Shown: positions 1-6,504 of the stretch, piece after piece
Layout of the letters: the number at the start of each line of letters is the position of its first letter
Position numbering within the stretch: position 1 is the first letter of the stretch
Assembly (NCBI GenBank): GCA_034408875.1
Contig: JAWXCJ010000093.1
Span: 1 to 12,095, forward strand
Direction: 5' to 3'
Origin: JANNHK01 sp034408875
Lineage (GTDB): Bacteria; Actinomycetota; Acidimicrobiia; IMCC26256; PALSA-610
Length of the DNA: 12,095 nucleotides
Made by a program: the position numbers and the translations under genes
The notes under the pieces: generated by a model
Told to the model about the DNA's origin: nothing
Database searches by the model: none
The model's input: the letters and a program-made list of their open reading frames with translations, nothing else

Positions 1-122
1 TCCATGATCGTGCTTGCCCGGGGCTTCATCCGGTGTGCGGCGACCGCAGGCCAACGTCCGGGTGGCGTGGACGCCGTGGCTCGCGCGTCGATCGGCCGGT
101 CGATCCCGCATGCTGCGCACAA

Positions 123-830
123 TCATGCACCCCGCGCGAGTTTGGAGTGCACAGCGAGGTCGGCTTGGTCGGCGAAGGCGGACCCGGCGTGCCAGCCGTC
201 GGCATCGGTGACGGTCGCGCGAATAGGGCGTGTGTGCGGAAAGGTTTCGCGCGCCAGTGCTTGCACCGCTTCGGAACGGGCGGCGAGTATCGGCACCAAC
301 GCGACGCCGGACTCGGCGGCCGCGACAGTGACGGCCACGTCGACAGCCGCGCGCAGGCGTTGCCCGATGCGTACGGCAAACGCCGTGAGGAACGCACGGC
401 GGAAGGCAGTGGTTCGGCTCCGGCCGATGACATCCTGCTTCGATCCGGCGCGATGCAGCGCCGCGGTGGCCTGCAACAGCAGCGATGTGAAGAGCTCTTC
501 CACGCTGTCGAGATCGTCGGCGTACCCGACCATCTCGACGTAGCGGAGCGGCTTGAGCCAAACCGCGCGACAGTCGTTCGCACCCGCCACGTTCGAGAGC
601 AAGATCACCTTCGCCTTGAGATACGGGTCTTCGACCTCGATGCGGCGGGCTACCGGCGTGCCACGATCAGACGCGGCACGAGCTTCGAGCAGTGCGCGGT
701 CGATGCGGTGACGGGCGATGAGTTCTTGGGCCTTCGCCGTAAACGCTTCCGCCTCGGCATCGAACGGCGTCGCTTCGGCCTTGGCCAACAAGGCGCGCAC
801 CTTGTGCAACACGGAGGCGTTCTTGTCCAT
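123..830 (-). CDS. DUF2786 domain protein
   Basis: A 235-residue soluble protein of unknown biochemical role. Residues about 5-45 (SVLHKVRALLAKAEAT, then TAKAQELIARHRID) match the DUF2786 pattern of a helical start KIRKLLALAES followed by AxxxAQELMxxH. The remainder, including YLKAKVILLSNVAGANDCR and YADDLDSVEELFTSLLLQA, resembles the region that usually follows DUF2786 in actinobacterial and phage proteins. No signal peptide or membrane segment is visible. The start is the ATG at 828-830. There is no Shine-Dalgarno sequence, but a TAGAAC box lies six bases upstream, fitting a leaderless transcript. It is transcribed away from the rest of the window and has no partner here. The family call is solid; the function is unknown. 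Confidence 0.85.
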   Translation of the reverse strand: MDKNASVLHKVRALLAKAEATPFDAEAEAFTAKAQELIARHRIDRALLEARAASDRGTPVARRIEVEDPYLKAKVILLSNVAGANDCRAVWLKPLRYVEMVGYADDLDSVEELFTSLLLQATAALHRAGSKQDVIGRSRTTAFRRAFLTAFAVRIGQRLRAAVDVAVTVAAAESGVALVPILAARSEAVQALARETFPHTRPIRATVTDADGWHAGSAFADQADLAVHSKLARGA

Positions 831-831
831 G

Positions 832-846
832 CCGCTGTTCTAGCGG
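832..846 (-). promoter_or_regulatory. -10 box inside a palindrome before the DUF2786 gene
   Basis: CCGCTGTTCTAGCGG has perfect 5-bp arms around a 5-bp centre and ends one base before the start codon. Read on the minus strand it holds TAGAAC, placed six bases before the ATG as expected for a leaderless promoter. The overlap of a symmetric site with the -10 box would suit repressor binding, but 5-bp arms are common by chance in GC-rich DNA. Confidence 0.35.
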
Positions 847-1174
847 CCGGCTGAGACAGCTACCGGCCGAGGCGGCGCCGGACCGATGGTGTCGCACGGC
901 ATCGCCAGGTTGTGCGTGCCTTTCCCCAGGACCGCGGTTCCGTACCGCCGCCGTACTCTGACGCGGCCCTTGGGCCTCAAAGCTCGGCATTTGGCCAAGA
1001 TGGCGCTGCGGTTCGCGTCAAACAACTACGCCCACGAGTCGGGCAGTCCGATCTCGAACAAAGAGGCGACAACCTGAACTGCGTCACGGTGCTGAGGGTC
1101 CGCTGCGTCGAGCGGAACAGACGTGATCGCTACGTCGGTCGCGCTCCAGATTGCCCAGCACGGTTCGCGCGTCG
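847..1174. other. Intergenic stretch with no convincing gene
   Basis: About 330 bp between the DUF2786 promoter and the end of the 109-aa gene. No complete gene with a plausible start was found on either strand. Around 843-880 there is an imperfect inverted repeat (CGGCCGGCTG and ACCGGCCG). On the minus strand, 1026 to about 1168 encodes a protein-like stretch (VAITSVPLDAAD, QVVASLFEIGLPDSWA) ending in TAG at 1026-1028. It has no start codon of its own before it runs into the neighbouring gene, so it may be a gene remnant or chance. Confidence 0.5.
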
Positions 1175-1504
1175 CTAGGCGTGAGTGTTCTGCACGAGAT
1201 GGTTCGCGAAGACCGGCCGGGTGAACGCAGCCTGGAGGTCGTGCAAGTCGAACAGTCCGAATGCGGCACCCGTGCCGCGGCGGAACTCCTCGACCATGAT
1301 GTCGATTGCCTTGCCGGTCCAGGGGACGACACCGGCGCACGGCTTCATGCACGCCTCGCTGTCGTCGTCGAGCAGCACGTGTGCGTGCGCGTTCGGCAGT
1401 ACGAAGCGGCGATCATCGGCCGGTGCGGACGGATCCTCGACCTCGACCACACCGGCGAACTCCTCGACCCGCTCGGCGTCGCTCTCGGTCAGTTGTATGT
1501 CCAC
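1175..1504 (-). CDS. Uncharacterised 109-aa protein
   Basis: I do not recognise this family. The start is GTG at 1502-1504, chosen because AAGGAGG lies five bases upstream, the best ribosome binding site in the window; the frame stays open further upstream but loses protein-like character there. The product is small, acidic at its N-terminus (MDIQLTESDAERVEEFAGV) and has no signal peptide or membrane helix. Features include HAHVLLDDD, the pair CMKPC at mid-length, and a C-terminal part rich in Phe and Leu. It is divergent from the 148-aa gene, with 90 bp between the two starts, so the two may share a control region. The strong leadered start contrasts with the apparently leaderless starts of most neighbours. 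Confidence 0.6.
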   Translation of the reverse strand: MDIQLTESDAERVEEFAGVVEVEDPSAPADDRRFVLPNAHAHVLLDDDSEACMKPCAGVVPWTGKAIDIMVEEFRRGTGAAFGLFDLHDLQAAFTRPVFANHLVQNTHA

Positions 1505-1581
1505 GGGATCCTCCTTCGCACGTTGGGCGCGACCCCAACCGTGCCGCGCCGGCGCACGCTCGGGCCGTCCGAGCATCGTCG

Positions 1582-1587
1582 TACGCT
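1582..1587 (+). promoter_or_regulatory. -10 box TACGCT for the 148-aa gene
   Basis: TACGCT fits the actinobacterial TAnnnT -10 and is followed by seven bases and then the GTG at 1595. This is the spacing expected when transcription begins on the start codon itself. No Shine-Dalgarno sequence is present. Confidence 0.45.
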
Positions 1588-1594
1588 GCGAGAA

Positions 1595-2041
1595 GTGCCT
1601 TCCGTACTCGAACCACCAGCACTCGCCCGTCTCGTCGACTTCGCCGAACGGCCGCGCACCCACGACTGGAGCTTGCGCGCCGCGCTGGTTCGGTACGCGC
1701 AACCGGAGCCGCAGCGCGTCAACGACATCCTCGAACTCGTGCGCCGCGTCGACTGGGCGCTCGGTCAACAGACCACTGTCCTCGCCAAGCAGGGTCAGGC
1801 ACTGTGGGACGCGCTCGAGGGCGGCGCTGCGTTCGACGGCGACGCGCAGCTCCTGGGGGTGCTGCGCGCCGCGCAGGCACTCGACGGCCTCGGTGATGGT
1901 CTGGCGACATGGGCGGTCGACCGGGTCGGCACGCGACCCGACGACGAAGTCGACAGCGTCGTCGAGGAAGTGGCACAGCAACTCGACGCACTCGGCGTGC
2001 CGCACGAAGAGCGAACGCCACCACCGCGCGGACGGGCCTGA
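1595..2041 (+). CDS. Uncharacterised helical 148-aa protein
   Basis: I recognise no family. The start GTG at 1595 follows a TACGCT box by seven bases; the open frame further upstream runs over the divergent gene and was rejected. The product appears almost entirely alpha-helical and soluble, with regularly spaced hydrophobics: ALARLVDFAERPRTHDWS, RVNDILELVRRVDWAL, KQGQALWDALEGG and DSVVEEVAQQLDALGV. The last resembles a short amphipathic or coiled-coil helix. The C-terminus is proline- and arginine-rich. The stop lies only 19 bp before the start of the DUF2332 gene, so the two may be co-transcribed even though the downstream gene also has a -10-like box. Third-position GC bias is strong, supporting real coding. 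Confidence 0.65.
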   Translation: MPSVLEPPALARLVDFAERPRTHDWSLRAALVRYAQPEPQRVNDILELVRRVDWALGQQTTVLAKQGQALWDALEGGAAFDGDAQLLGVLRAAQALDGLGDGLATWAVDRVGTRPDDEVDSVVEEVAQQLDALGVPHEERTPPPRGRA

Positions 2042-2048
2042 ACCCGGC

Positions 2049-2054
2049 CAGAAT
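2049..2054 (+). promoter_or_regulatory. Possible -10 box CAGAAT for the DUF2332 gene
   Basis: CAGAAT is followed by six bases and then GTG at 2061. It has the second-position A and sixth-position T of a -10 element but not the first T. It is scored mainly because its position matches that of several other genes in the window. Confidence 0.3.
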
Positions 2055-2060
2055 GGGTTC

Positions 2061-3119
2061 GTGCGTGACCTCGCCGAACTCTGGTTGTACATCGCCGACA
2101 CGTCGTGCCGCGGTTACTCGCCGCTCTACGACCGCATCTGTCGCACGGTCGCGGAGTCCGACGATGTCCTCGATCTCGTGGAGGAAGCGCCGCCGCGCGC
2201 TCACTTCCCGGTGTTGTTGCTCGCGGCCGTGCACTACGTGGTGCTCGGTGGAATCGACCACCCGCTCGCGGCTGTGTACGCCGGCAAGTCGGATGCCGAT
2301 CCGGGCCCGCTGTTCACCGAGGTGTGCCTCGAACACCGCGACGCGGTGCTCGAACTCCTCGCCACGCAACAGGTGAACACCAACGAAGTCGGACGTTCGG
2401 CCGCGATCGGTGCCGCGCTCACGTCGGTCGCGGCGCGGGTGGGCACACCGCTCGCGCACCTCGATGTCGGGTGCAGCGCCGGCCTCAATCTGCTGTGCGA
2501 TCGGTACCGGCTCGACTACGGACCGGCGGGCGCGTCGGGACCGGCCGACGCGCGCGTCCACGTGAGCTGTGAAGTGGTCGCGGGCTCGCCGCCCATCGCA
2601 CCGACATTGCCGGAAGTCGTGGCCCGCGTCGGCCTCGACCGCGCGCCGGTCGACGTGCACGACCCGGACCAGGTGCGGTGGCAACTGGCGTGCGTGTGGC
2701 CCGACACGGGTCGTCTCCCGCGCACTCGGCTCGCGCTCGAAGAGGCGCAGCGCACACCCATGCAACTCGTGCGCGGCGACGCGGTCGAGGCGGTCGGCGA
2801 TCTCGTCGCGCAACTCCCGGCCCATGCCGCGGCGGTCGTCACGACGACCTGGGTGGTCGCCTACTTTTCGCGCGAGCAACGGGCCGGGTTCCGCGACGCG
2901 CTCGCGGCCGCGTCGCACGCTCGGCCCATCGTGTGGATCAGCGCCGAGGGCCAGGGCGTCGTCGACTCCATTCCCAGTGCCGGCGTGCCCTCTGACGCGA
3001 AAGGTGTCGAGTGGAGTGTGCTCGGCCGTGTCATGTTCGCCGGCGGCGACGCCGACTCCGAACTGCTCGGCTACGTGCACCCGCACGGCAGCGCGCTCGA
3101 CTGGCGCGCATCGCCCTAG
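2061..3119 (+). CDS. DUF2332 family, methyltransferase-like protein
   Basis: A 352-residue protein of the DUF2332 family (350 residues or so is typical). Visible family signatures are LYIADTSCRGYSPLYDRI at the N-terminus, AAVHYVVLGGIDHPLAAVY, NTNEVGRSA at residues 106-114, DVGCSAGLNLLCDRYRLDYG at 135-154, and late VWISAEGQGVV. The DVGCSAGLNLL segment resembles the glycine-rich SAM-binding loop of class I methyltransferases, which is why the family is suspected to be methyltransferase-like. The substrate is unknown. The GTG at 2061 was chosen because LAELWLYIADTS is the usual N-terminus and the longer open frame upstream is a shadow of the preceding gene. It follows the 148-aa gene by 19 bp and precedes the DUF6027-like gene. 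Confidence 0.88.
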   Translation: MRDLAELWLYIADTSCRGYSPLYDRICRTVAESDDVLDLVEEAPPRAHFPVLLLAAVHYVVLGGIDHPLAAVYAGKSDADPGPLFTEVCLEHRDAVLELLATQQVNTNEVGRSAAIGAALTSVAARVGTPLAHLDVGCSAGLNLLCDRYRLDYGPAGASGPADARVHVSCEVVAGSPPIAPTLPEVVARVGLDRAPVDVHDPDQVRWQLACVWPDTGRLPRTRLALEEAQRTPMQLVRGDAVEAVGDLVAQLPAHAAAVVTTTWVVAYFSREQRAGFRDALAAASHARPIVWISAEGQGVVDSIPSAGVPSDAKGVEWSVLGRVMFAGGDADSELLGYVHPHGSALDWRASP

Positions 3120-3124
3120 CGCGC

Positions 3125-3147
3125 GATGGGCCCCGCTGGGGCATCAT
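3125..3147 (+). promoter_or_regulatory. Small GC hairpin and CATCAT -10-like box
   Basis: GCCCC at 3130-3134 pairs with GGGGC at 3138-3142 across a 3-base loop, and GAT/ATC can extend it with a bulge. No T-run follows, so a classical intrinsic terminator is not supported. CATCAT at 3142-3147 sits six bases before the ATG at 3154, matching the -10 geometry of neighbouring genes. The hairpin and box overlap, so only one may matter. Confidence 0.3.
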
Positions 3148-3153
3148 CGGGAC

Positions 3154-3531
3154 ATGACGACTGATGCCGAGCGAACGATCGTGCTCTCGGGCTGGACGGG
3201 CCCGTGGCCGGCCGACGATCCCGATGCGAACTTCAAGACCGACGTCGCCCTGTACGCGCACGCCGACCCACTCGCAACGATCCGCAACCTCGGCTCCGCG
3301 CTCGGCATACCCGTCGGCGCGCTGTGTCACTACGTCCTCGCAAAGTGGGCGACGGCCGGGAGCAGCGGGCTGCTCGAACTCGGCCCGACGATGACGCGCC
3401 GCCTCGTCGCGGTCTGCGACGACGCCGAGGCCACCGGCACCGACGAAGCGCGCGTCGCGGCGTACACGCAACTCCGCGACATGGTGCGCTGGTTGCTCCT
3501 GCCCCTCGACCAGCCCGACATCTACGAGTAG
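3154..3531 (+). CDS. Small DUF6027-like protein
   Basis: A 125-residue soluble protein. The text resembles the actinobacterial DUF6027 family as I remember it: a DDPDANFKTDVALYAHADPL block, TIRNLGSALGIPVGALCHYV, KWATAGSSGLLELGP and RDMVRWLLLPLDQP. The middle (residues about 36-60) reads like a helix-turn-helix-type segment that checks a helical packing unit (LGSALGIPVGALCHYVLAKWA), so DNA binding is possible but unproven. No membrane segment is present. The ATG at 3154 is the only sensible start and has no Shine-Dalgarno sequence; a CATCAT box lies six bases before it. It follows the DUF2332 gene by 34 bp on the same strand. The family name is from memory and should be treated as moderate confidence. 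Confidence 0.7.
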   Translation: MTTDAERTIVLSGWTGPWPADDPDANFKTDVALYAHADPLATIRNLGSALGIPVGALCHYVLAKWATAGSSGLLELGPTMTRRLVAVCDDAEATGTDEARVAAYTQLRDMVRWLLLPLDQPDIYE

Positions 3532-3571
3532 CCGCGCCGAAATCGGCGGATGGTCGCCTTTCGGCTCCCGC

Positions 3572-3577
3572 TAGCGT
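3572..3577 (+). promoter_or_regulatory. -10 box TAGCGT for the MFS gene
   Basis: TAGCGT fits TAnnnT and is followed by exactly seven bases and then GTG at 3585, immediately before an in-frame ATG at 3588. The spacing argues for transcription starting on the GTG and for a leaderless mRNA; no Shine-Dalgarno sequence is visible. Confidence 0.5.
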
Positions 3578-3584
3578 TCCTCGG

Positions 3585-4913
3585 GTGATGCCGACGTCCG
3601 AGGAGCCTGTGGATCGCCCTCGGTCAAGCCTCGGCACCGCGGTACGCCGCACCTTCTCGTCGCTCGACACATATAACTACCGGCTCTACTTCGCCGGCGA
3701 CCTCGTGTCGCACATCGGGTCGTGGATGCAGACGATGGCCGAAGCCTGGCTCGTCCTCGAACTCACCGACAGCGGCATGGCAGTCGGCGCCACGTTCGCG
3801 TTCCGATTCCTCCCCGTGCTGCTGTTCGGGCTCTGGGGCGGCGCAATCGCCGACCGCTTCAGTCGCCGGAAACTGTTGATCGTCACGCAGTCGGCCGCCG
3901 CCGTCCTCGCGGTCGTGCTGTGGTTCGTCGTGTGGCACGACATCGTGCAGGTGTGGATGGTGTTCGCCCTCGCGGCGGCGCTCGGCCTGGTCACAGTCGT
4001 CGACGAACCCGCCCGTCATGCGTTCGTCGAGGAAATGGTCGGACGCGACCGACTTGCGAACGCGGTGGCGCTCAACGGTGCGGTCGGGAACTCGGCGCGT
4101 ATCACCGGTCCCGCGCTGGCCGGGCTGCTCATCGCGTCGGTCGGGCTGCCGTGGGTGTTCTTCGGGAACGCGATTTCGTTCTTCGCGGTGGTCGGCGCGC
4201 TCATCGCAATGCGTCCGGCTGAACTGCGTTACCGGCACCTGCCCGAGACGCGGCCGCGCGTGCGCGAGGGCCTGACCTACGCGTGGAGCCTGACGCAGAT
4301 CCGGCCGACGATCATTCTCGTCTTCGTCGTCGGCACACTCGTCTACAACTTCCCCACGTACCTGACGCTGCTCGCGAGCGAAACGTTCGGCGGCGGCGCG
4401 GGCCTCGCCGGGTTCCTGATGGCGTTGCTCGGCGTGGGCACGGTGATCGGCGGACTCGCCGCCGCGCACCGCGGCCACGCGACCCTGCGCATCGTCGTGC
4501 TCGCGGCCGGGCTGCTCGGCACCGCGCTCGTGGTGACCGCGGCGCTGCCCGGTCAGGTCCTGGTCGAAATCGCGCTCATCCCGCTCGGTGCGACAGCCGT
4601 GTTCTTCGGCACGAACGCAAACGCGCACATGCAACTGGCGTCGGCGCCGCACCTGCGGGGCCGCGTGATGGCGATCTACATGCTCCTGACGTTGGGCACC
4701 ACCGTGGTCGGCGGCCCGTTCGTCGGGTGGTTCTGCCAGCAGTTCAGCCCGCGCGCCGGGCTTGCGCTCGCCGGTGTCGCGACGCTCGGAACCGCGTTGG
4801 TGTTGGCCGCCGTACGCACCCAACCCCGTGCGTCGGTAGACCCCAATACTTGTACCCCCGGCGACGCGCGGGTTGTGGCGCCGCGCCCGGCGACCTCCGG
4901 ACAGGCCGGGTAG
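3585..4913 (+). CDS. MFS exporter, EntS/MFS_3 type
   Basis: A 442-residue inner-membrane transporter with about 12 predicted helices. The N-terminus YNYRLYFAGDLVSHIGSWMQ, then TMAEAWLVLELTDSG, is the hallmark of the MFS_3 (transmembrane secretion effector, EntS-like) family of proton-driven drug or siderophore exporters. The motif A loop between helices 2 and 3 is present as GGAIADRFSRRK (residues 85-96, with D90 and R94/R95). Further family text is DEPARHAFVEEMV, ARITGPALAGLL and RGRVMAIYMLL. GTG at 3585 is preferred to ATG at 3588 from promoter spacing; the difference is one residue. The C-terminal 25 residues are a polar tail. No substrate can be inferred: no siderophore or biosynthetic genes are adjacent. 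Confidence 0.88.
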   Translation: MMPTSEEPVDRPRSSLGTAVRRTFSSLDTYNYRLYFAGDLVSHIGSWMQTMAEAWLVLELTDSGMAVGATFAFRFLPVLLFGLWGGAIADRFSRRKLLIVTQSAAAVLAVVLWFVVWHDIVQVWMVFALAAALGLVTVVDEPARHAFVEEMVGRDRLANAVALNGAVGNSARITGPALAGLLIASVGLPWVFFGNAISFFAVVGALIAMRPAELRYRHLPETRPRVREGLTYAWSLTQIRPTIILVFVVGTLVYNFPTYLTLLASETFGGGAGLAGFLMALLGVGTVIGGLAAAHRGHATLRIVVLAAGLLGTALVVTAALPGQVLVEIALIPLGATAVFFGTNANAHMQLASAPHLRGRVMAIYMLLTLGTTVVGGPFVGWFCQQFSPRAGLALAGVATLGTALVLAAVRTQPRASVDPNTCTPGDARVVAPRPATSGQAG

Positions 4914-4920
4914 CGCGACT

Positions 4921-5007
4921 TCAACGTCTCGCCCGAGTTCGAGTGGTCTCGGCCGCCACCAACTCGCCGTCGACGAGCAGTCGGTCCTCGCGCCAGATCG
5001 TCACCAT
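4921..5007 (-). pseudogene. Possible aldehyde dehydrogenase N-terminal scrap
   Basis: On the minus strand a 28-codon frame starting at ATG 5005-5007 reads MVTIWREDRLLVDGELVAAE before degenerating. The RLLxDGELVxA text resembles the first strand of aldehyde dehydrogenases, and another frame continues SNSGETLKSRYPA, reminiscent of the SGETFxxxNPA that follows. This would require a frameshift and loss of the rest of the gene. The match is short and could be chance; it lies in the gap between two intact-strand genes next to a clear deletion scar. Confidence 0.2.
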
Positions 5008-5089
5008 GCCTCCCGGTACCGGCGCCGATGGGACGATTCCCGGCACGGAGCACGCCTGCGACCGCCAGACCGAAGCCATGGCCGTGGCC

Positions 5090-5095
5090 TACGGT
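5090..5095 (+). promoter_or_regulatory. -10 box TACGGT for the broken amidohydrolase
   Basis: TACGGT fits TAnnnT and is followed by seven bases and then ATG at 5103. The promoter therefore seems intact even though the gene is not, and transcription could still reach the oxidoreductase gene downstream. Confidence 0.45.
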
Positions 5096-5102
5096 GGCAG
5101 CA

Positions 5103-5490
5103 ATGCTTCGTGACGACGTGCAGGCGATCTCGGTCGACGACCACGTCATCGAGCCCGCGCACGTGTTCGCCGACCACATCGAACCGAGGTTCCGCGACCG
5201 GGCGCCGCGCATCGTCGAACGCGACGGCGAGCAGGGCTGGCTGTGGGAGGACCGGTGGTACCCGCTGCTGTTCCAGGGCAACGCGGCGACCCGCAAGTTC
5301 CGCGCAGGTGAAGCGGGACGCGGCGACGACCTGTACGCCCGCCGCTACGACGACATGATCCCGGCCGCGTACGACGTTCACGAACTGCCGCAAGATGTTG
5401 ATCGACGCACTCGTCGACGTTCCCGACGACGAGTGCGCGCGCATCGCCGAAGGCAACGCACGCGAGCTCTACCGATTCCCGCGCTCGTGA
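5103..5490 (+). pseudogene. Amidohydrolase (TIM-barrel) gene with internal deletion
   Basis: The first ~94 codons encode a typical N-terminus of the amidohydrolase-2 (PF04909-type) family: ISVDDHVIEPAHVFADHI, then FRDRAPRIVERDG, then YDDMIPAAYDVHE. At about 5380-5392 homology breaks. In a different frame the DNA then encodes what reads as the true C-terminus, KMLIDALVDVPDDECARI and AEGNARELYRFPRS, ending in TGA at 5488-5490. Family members are usually about 350-400 residues, so most of the barrel, with the remaining metal ligands and catalytic Asp, is missing and the two ends are out of frame. The N-terminal frame reads on to 5549 but as low-complexity Arg text. It is a pseudogene, or an assembly collapse; both ends being recognisable makes a real single-event deletion most likely. 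Confidence 0.75.
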
Positions 5491-5543
5491 GGCTCCAGGC
5501 GCAAGCCGTAGGCGCGGGCGATCGAGCGCCGAAGGCTGGAGCC
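5491..5543 (+). repeat. Long hairpin over the oxidoreductase ribosome binding site
   Basis: GGCTCCAG at 5491-5498 is the exact reverse complement of CTGGAGCC at 5536-5543. Inside it GGCGC (5498-5502) pairs with GCGCC (5526-5530). The whole 53-bp gap between the pseudogene stop and the next ATG is therefore one stem-loop. The 3' arm contains GGAG, the only Shine-Dalgarno-like sequence for the ATG at 5546. It may be an RBS-occluding leader, a processed terminator, or a copy of a dispersed intergenic palindrome. Confidence 0.5.
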
Positions 5544-5545
5544 GC

Positions 5546-6454
5546 ATGAACACGCCGCGGCTGACGATTTCGCTACCGACATACGCGGCCGAGGACCCGG
5601 GAAACTGGGACCACGTCTTCGAGGTTGCTCGTGCCGCCGACGACGCGGGCGTCGACCGCGTCGTCGTCTCCGACCATGTCGTGTTCGGCGAGAACCTCGG
5701 GGCGTACGGCGATCCGACCAGCGGTGGCGTCGAAGGTGGACAGCAACCGACTGGTCCCGACGGCCACTGGCTCGAACCGCTGACCGTCCTCACCGCAGTC
5801 GCGGCCCAGACGACGCGGGTGCGACTCGGCACCTACATCTTGCTGGCGGCGTTGCGGCGGCCGGTCACGCTGGCCAAGCAACTGGCGACGCTCGACGTGT
5901 TGTCGCACGGGCGCGTCGACCTCGGCGTCGGCATCGGCTGGCAGCGCGAGGAGTACGAAGCGGCCGGACTCGACTTCGGCACGCGCGGCCGGTTGCTCGA
6001 CCATTCGCTCGAGGTGTGCCAGACGTTGTGGCGCGAGCAACGCGCGTCGTTCACCGCGCCCGACCTCACCTTCGAAGCGATCCACATGATGCCGAAGCCC
6101 GCACAGCCGGGCGGCGTCCCGATCTGGGTGAGCGGGCGGTGCAACGAACGCGTCGCCCGCCGCCTCGCCCGGTTCGGCCGCGGGTGGATCCCGTGGGCCG
6201 GCGACGCCTCCGACCCGGTCACGAGCATCCCGCAAATGCGGGAATTGGTCGAAGCCGCGGGCGGCGACGCCACGGCGCTCATGGTGCTCGCCCCGCTGTC
6301 GGCGAAGAAGCTGGACGAGTTGCCGAGGTTCGTCGCGGCTGGTGTCACCGACTTCCTCGTCCACATACGCCCGCCTGCCTCGTACGCGAGCGCCCTCGAG
6401 GCATATTCGGAGCTCGTCAGCACGTTCACGCAGGCCATCGGCGCCAACGAATAG
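5546..6454 (+). CDS. LLM class F420-dependent oxidoreductase
   Basis: A 302-residue luciferase-like monooxygenase-fold (TIM barrel) protein. Diagnostic text is EVARAADDAGVDRVVVSDHV near residues 27-46, VRLGTYILLAALRRPVTLAK, ATLDVLSHGRVDLGVGIGWQ, REEYEAAGLDF and GGVPIWVSG. These match the F420-dependent TIGR03619-like group common in actinobacteria, which use reduced deazaflavin F420 or FMN; the substrate is unknown. The ATG at 5546 gives a start MNTPRLTISLPTY that fits strand beta-1, with GGAG five bases upstream. It directly follows the truncated amidohydrolase; LLM and amidohydrolase genes are often paired in actinobacterial catabolic loci, so a former joint operon is plausible. Cytoplasmic; no signal sequence. 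Confidence 0.88.
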   Translation: MNTPRLTISLPTYAAEDPGNWDHVFEVARAADDAGVDRVVVSDHVVFGENLGAYGDPTSGGVEGGQQPTGPDGHWLEPLTVLTAVAAQTTRVRLGTYILLAALRRPVTLAKQLATLDVLSHGRVDLGVGIGWQREEYEAAGLDFGTRGRLLDHSLEVCQTLWREQRASFTAPDLTFEAIHMMPKPAQPGGVPIWVSGRCNERVARRLARFGRGWIPWAGDASDPVTSIPQMRELVEAAGGDATALMVLAPLSAKKLDELPRFVAAGVTDFLVHIRPPASYASALEAYSELVSTFTQAIGANE

Positions 6455-6479
6455 GCAAGAGTTCGCGGTTCAGCGCGGT

Positions 6480-6485
6480 CAGAAT
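6480..6485 (+). promoter_or_regulatory. Possible -10 box CAGAAT upstream of the cyclase gene
   Basis: CAGAAT ends 19 bases before the ATG at 6505, so here a short leader of roughly a dozen bases would be expected and not a leaderless start. No clear Shine-Dalgarno sequence lies in that leader. Weak evidence. Confidence 0.2.
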
Positions 6486-6504
6486 TGGACCGATTCACAG
6501 TGCC

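Noticed and set aside
90..105. GATCGGCCGGTCGATC near-palindrome downstream of the DUF2786 stop
   Set aside because: One mismatched pair and almost no loop, and no T-run; too weak to call a terminator.
33..854. Plus-strand open frame over the DUF2786 gene
   Set aside because: Opposite-strand DUF2786 motifs and start context are convincing; the plus frame has no recognisable domain.
1505..2101. Upstream extension of the 109-aa minus-strand gene to 2101
   Set aside because: The extension overlaps the whole 148-aa gene and lacks family-like text, whereas AAGGAGG sits correctly before the GTG at 1504.
3624..4823. A ~400-codon open frame antisense to the MFS gene
   Set aside because: Composition is Arg/Glu/His-rich without motifs, the known shadow of GC-rich membrane-protein coding; the plus-strand gene has clear family signatures.
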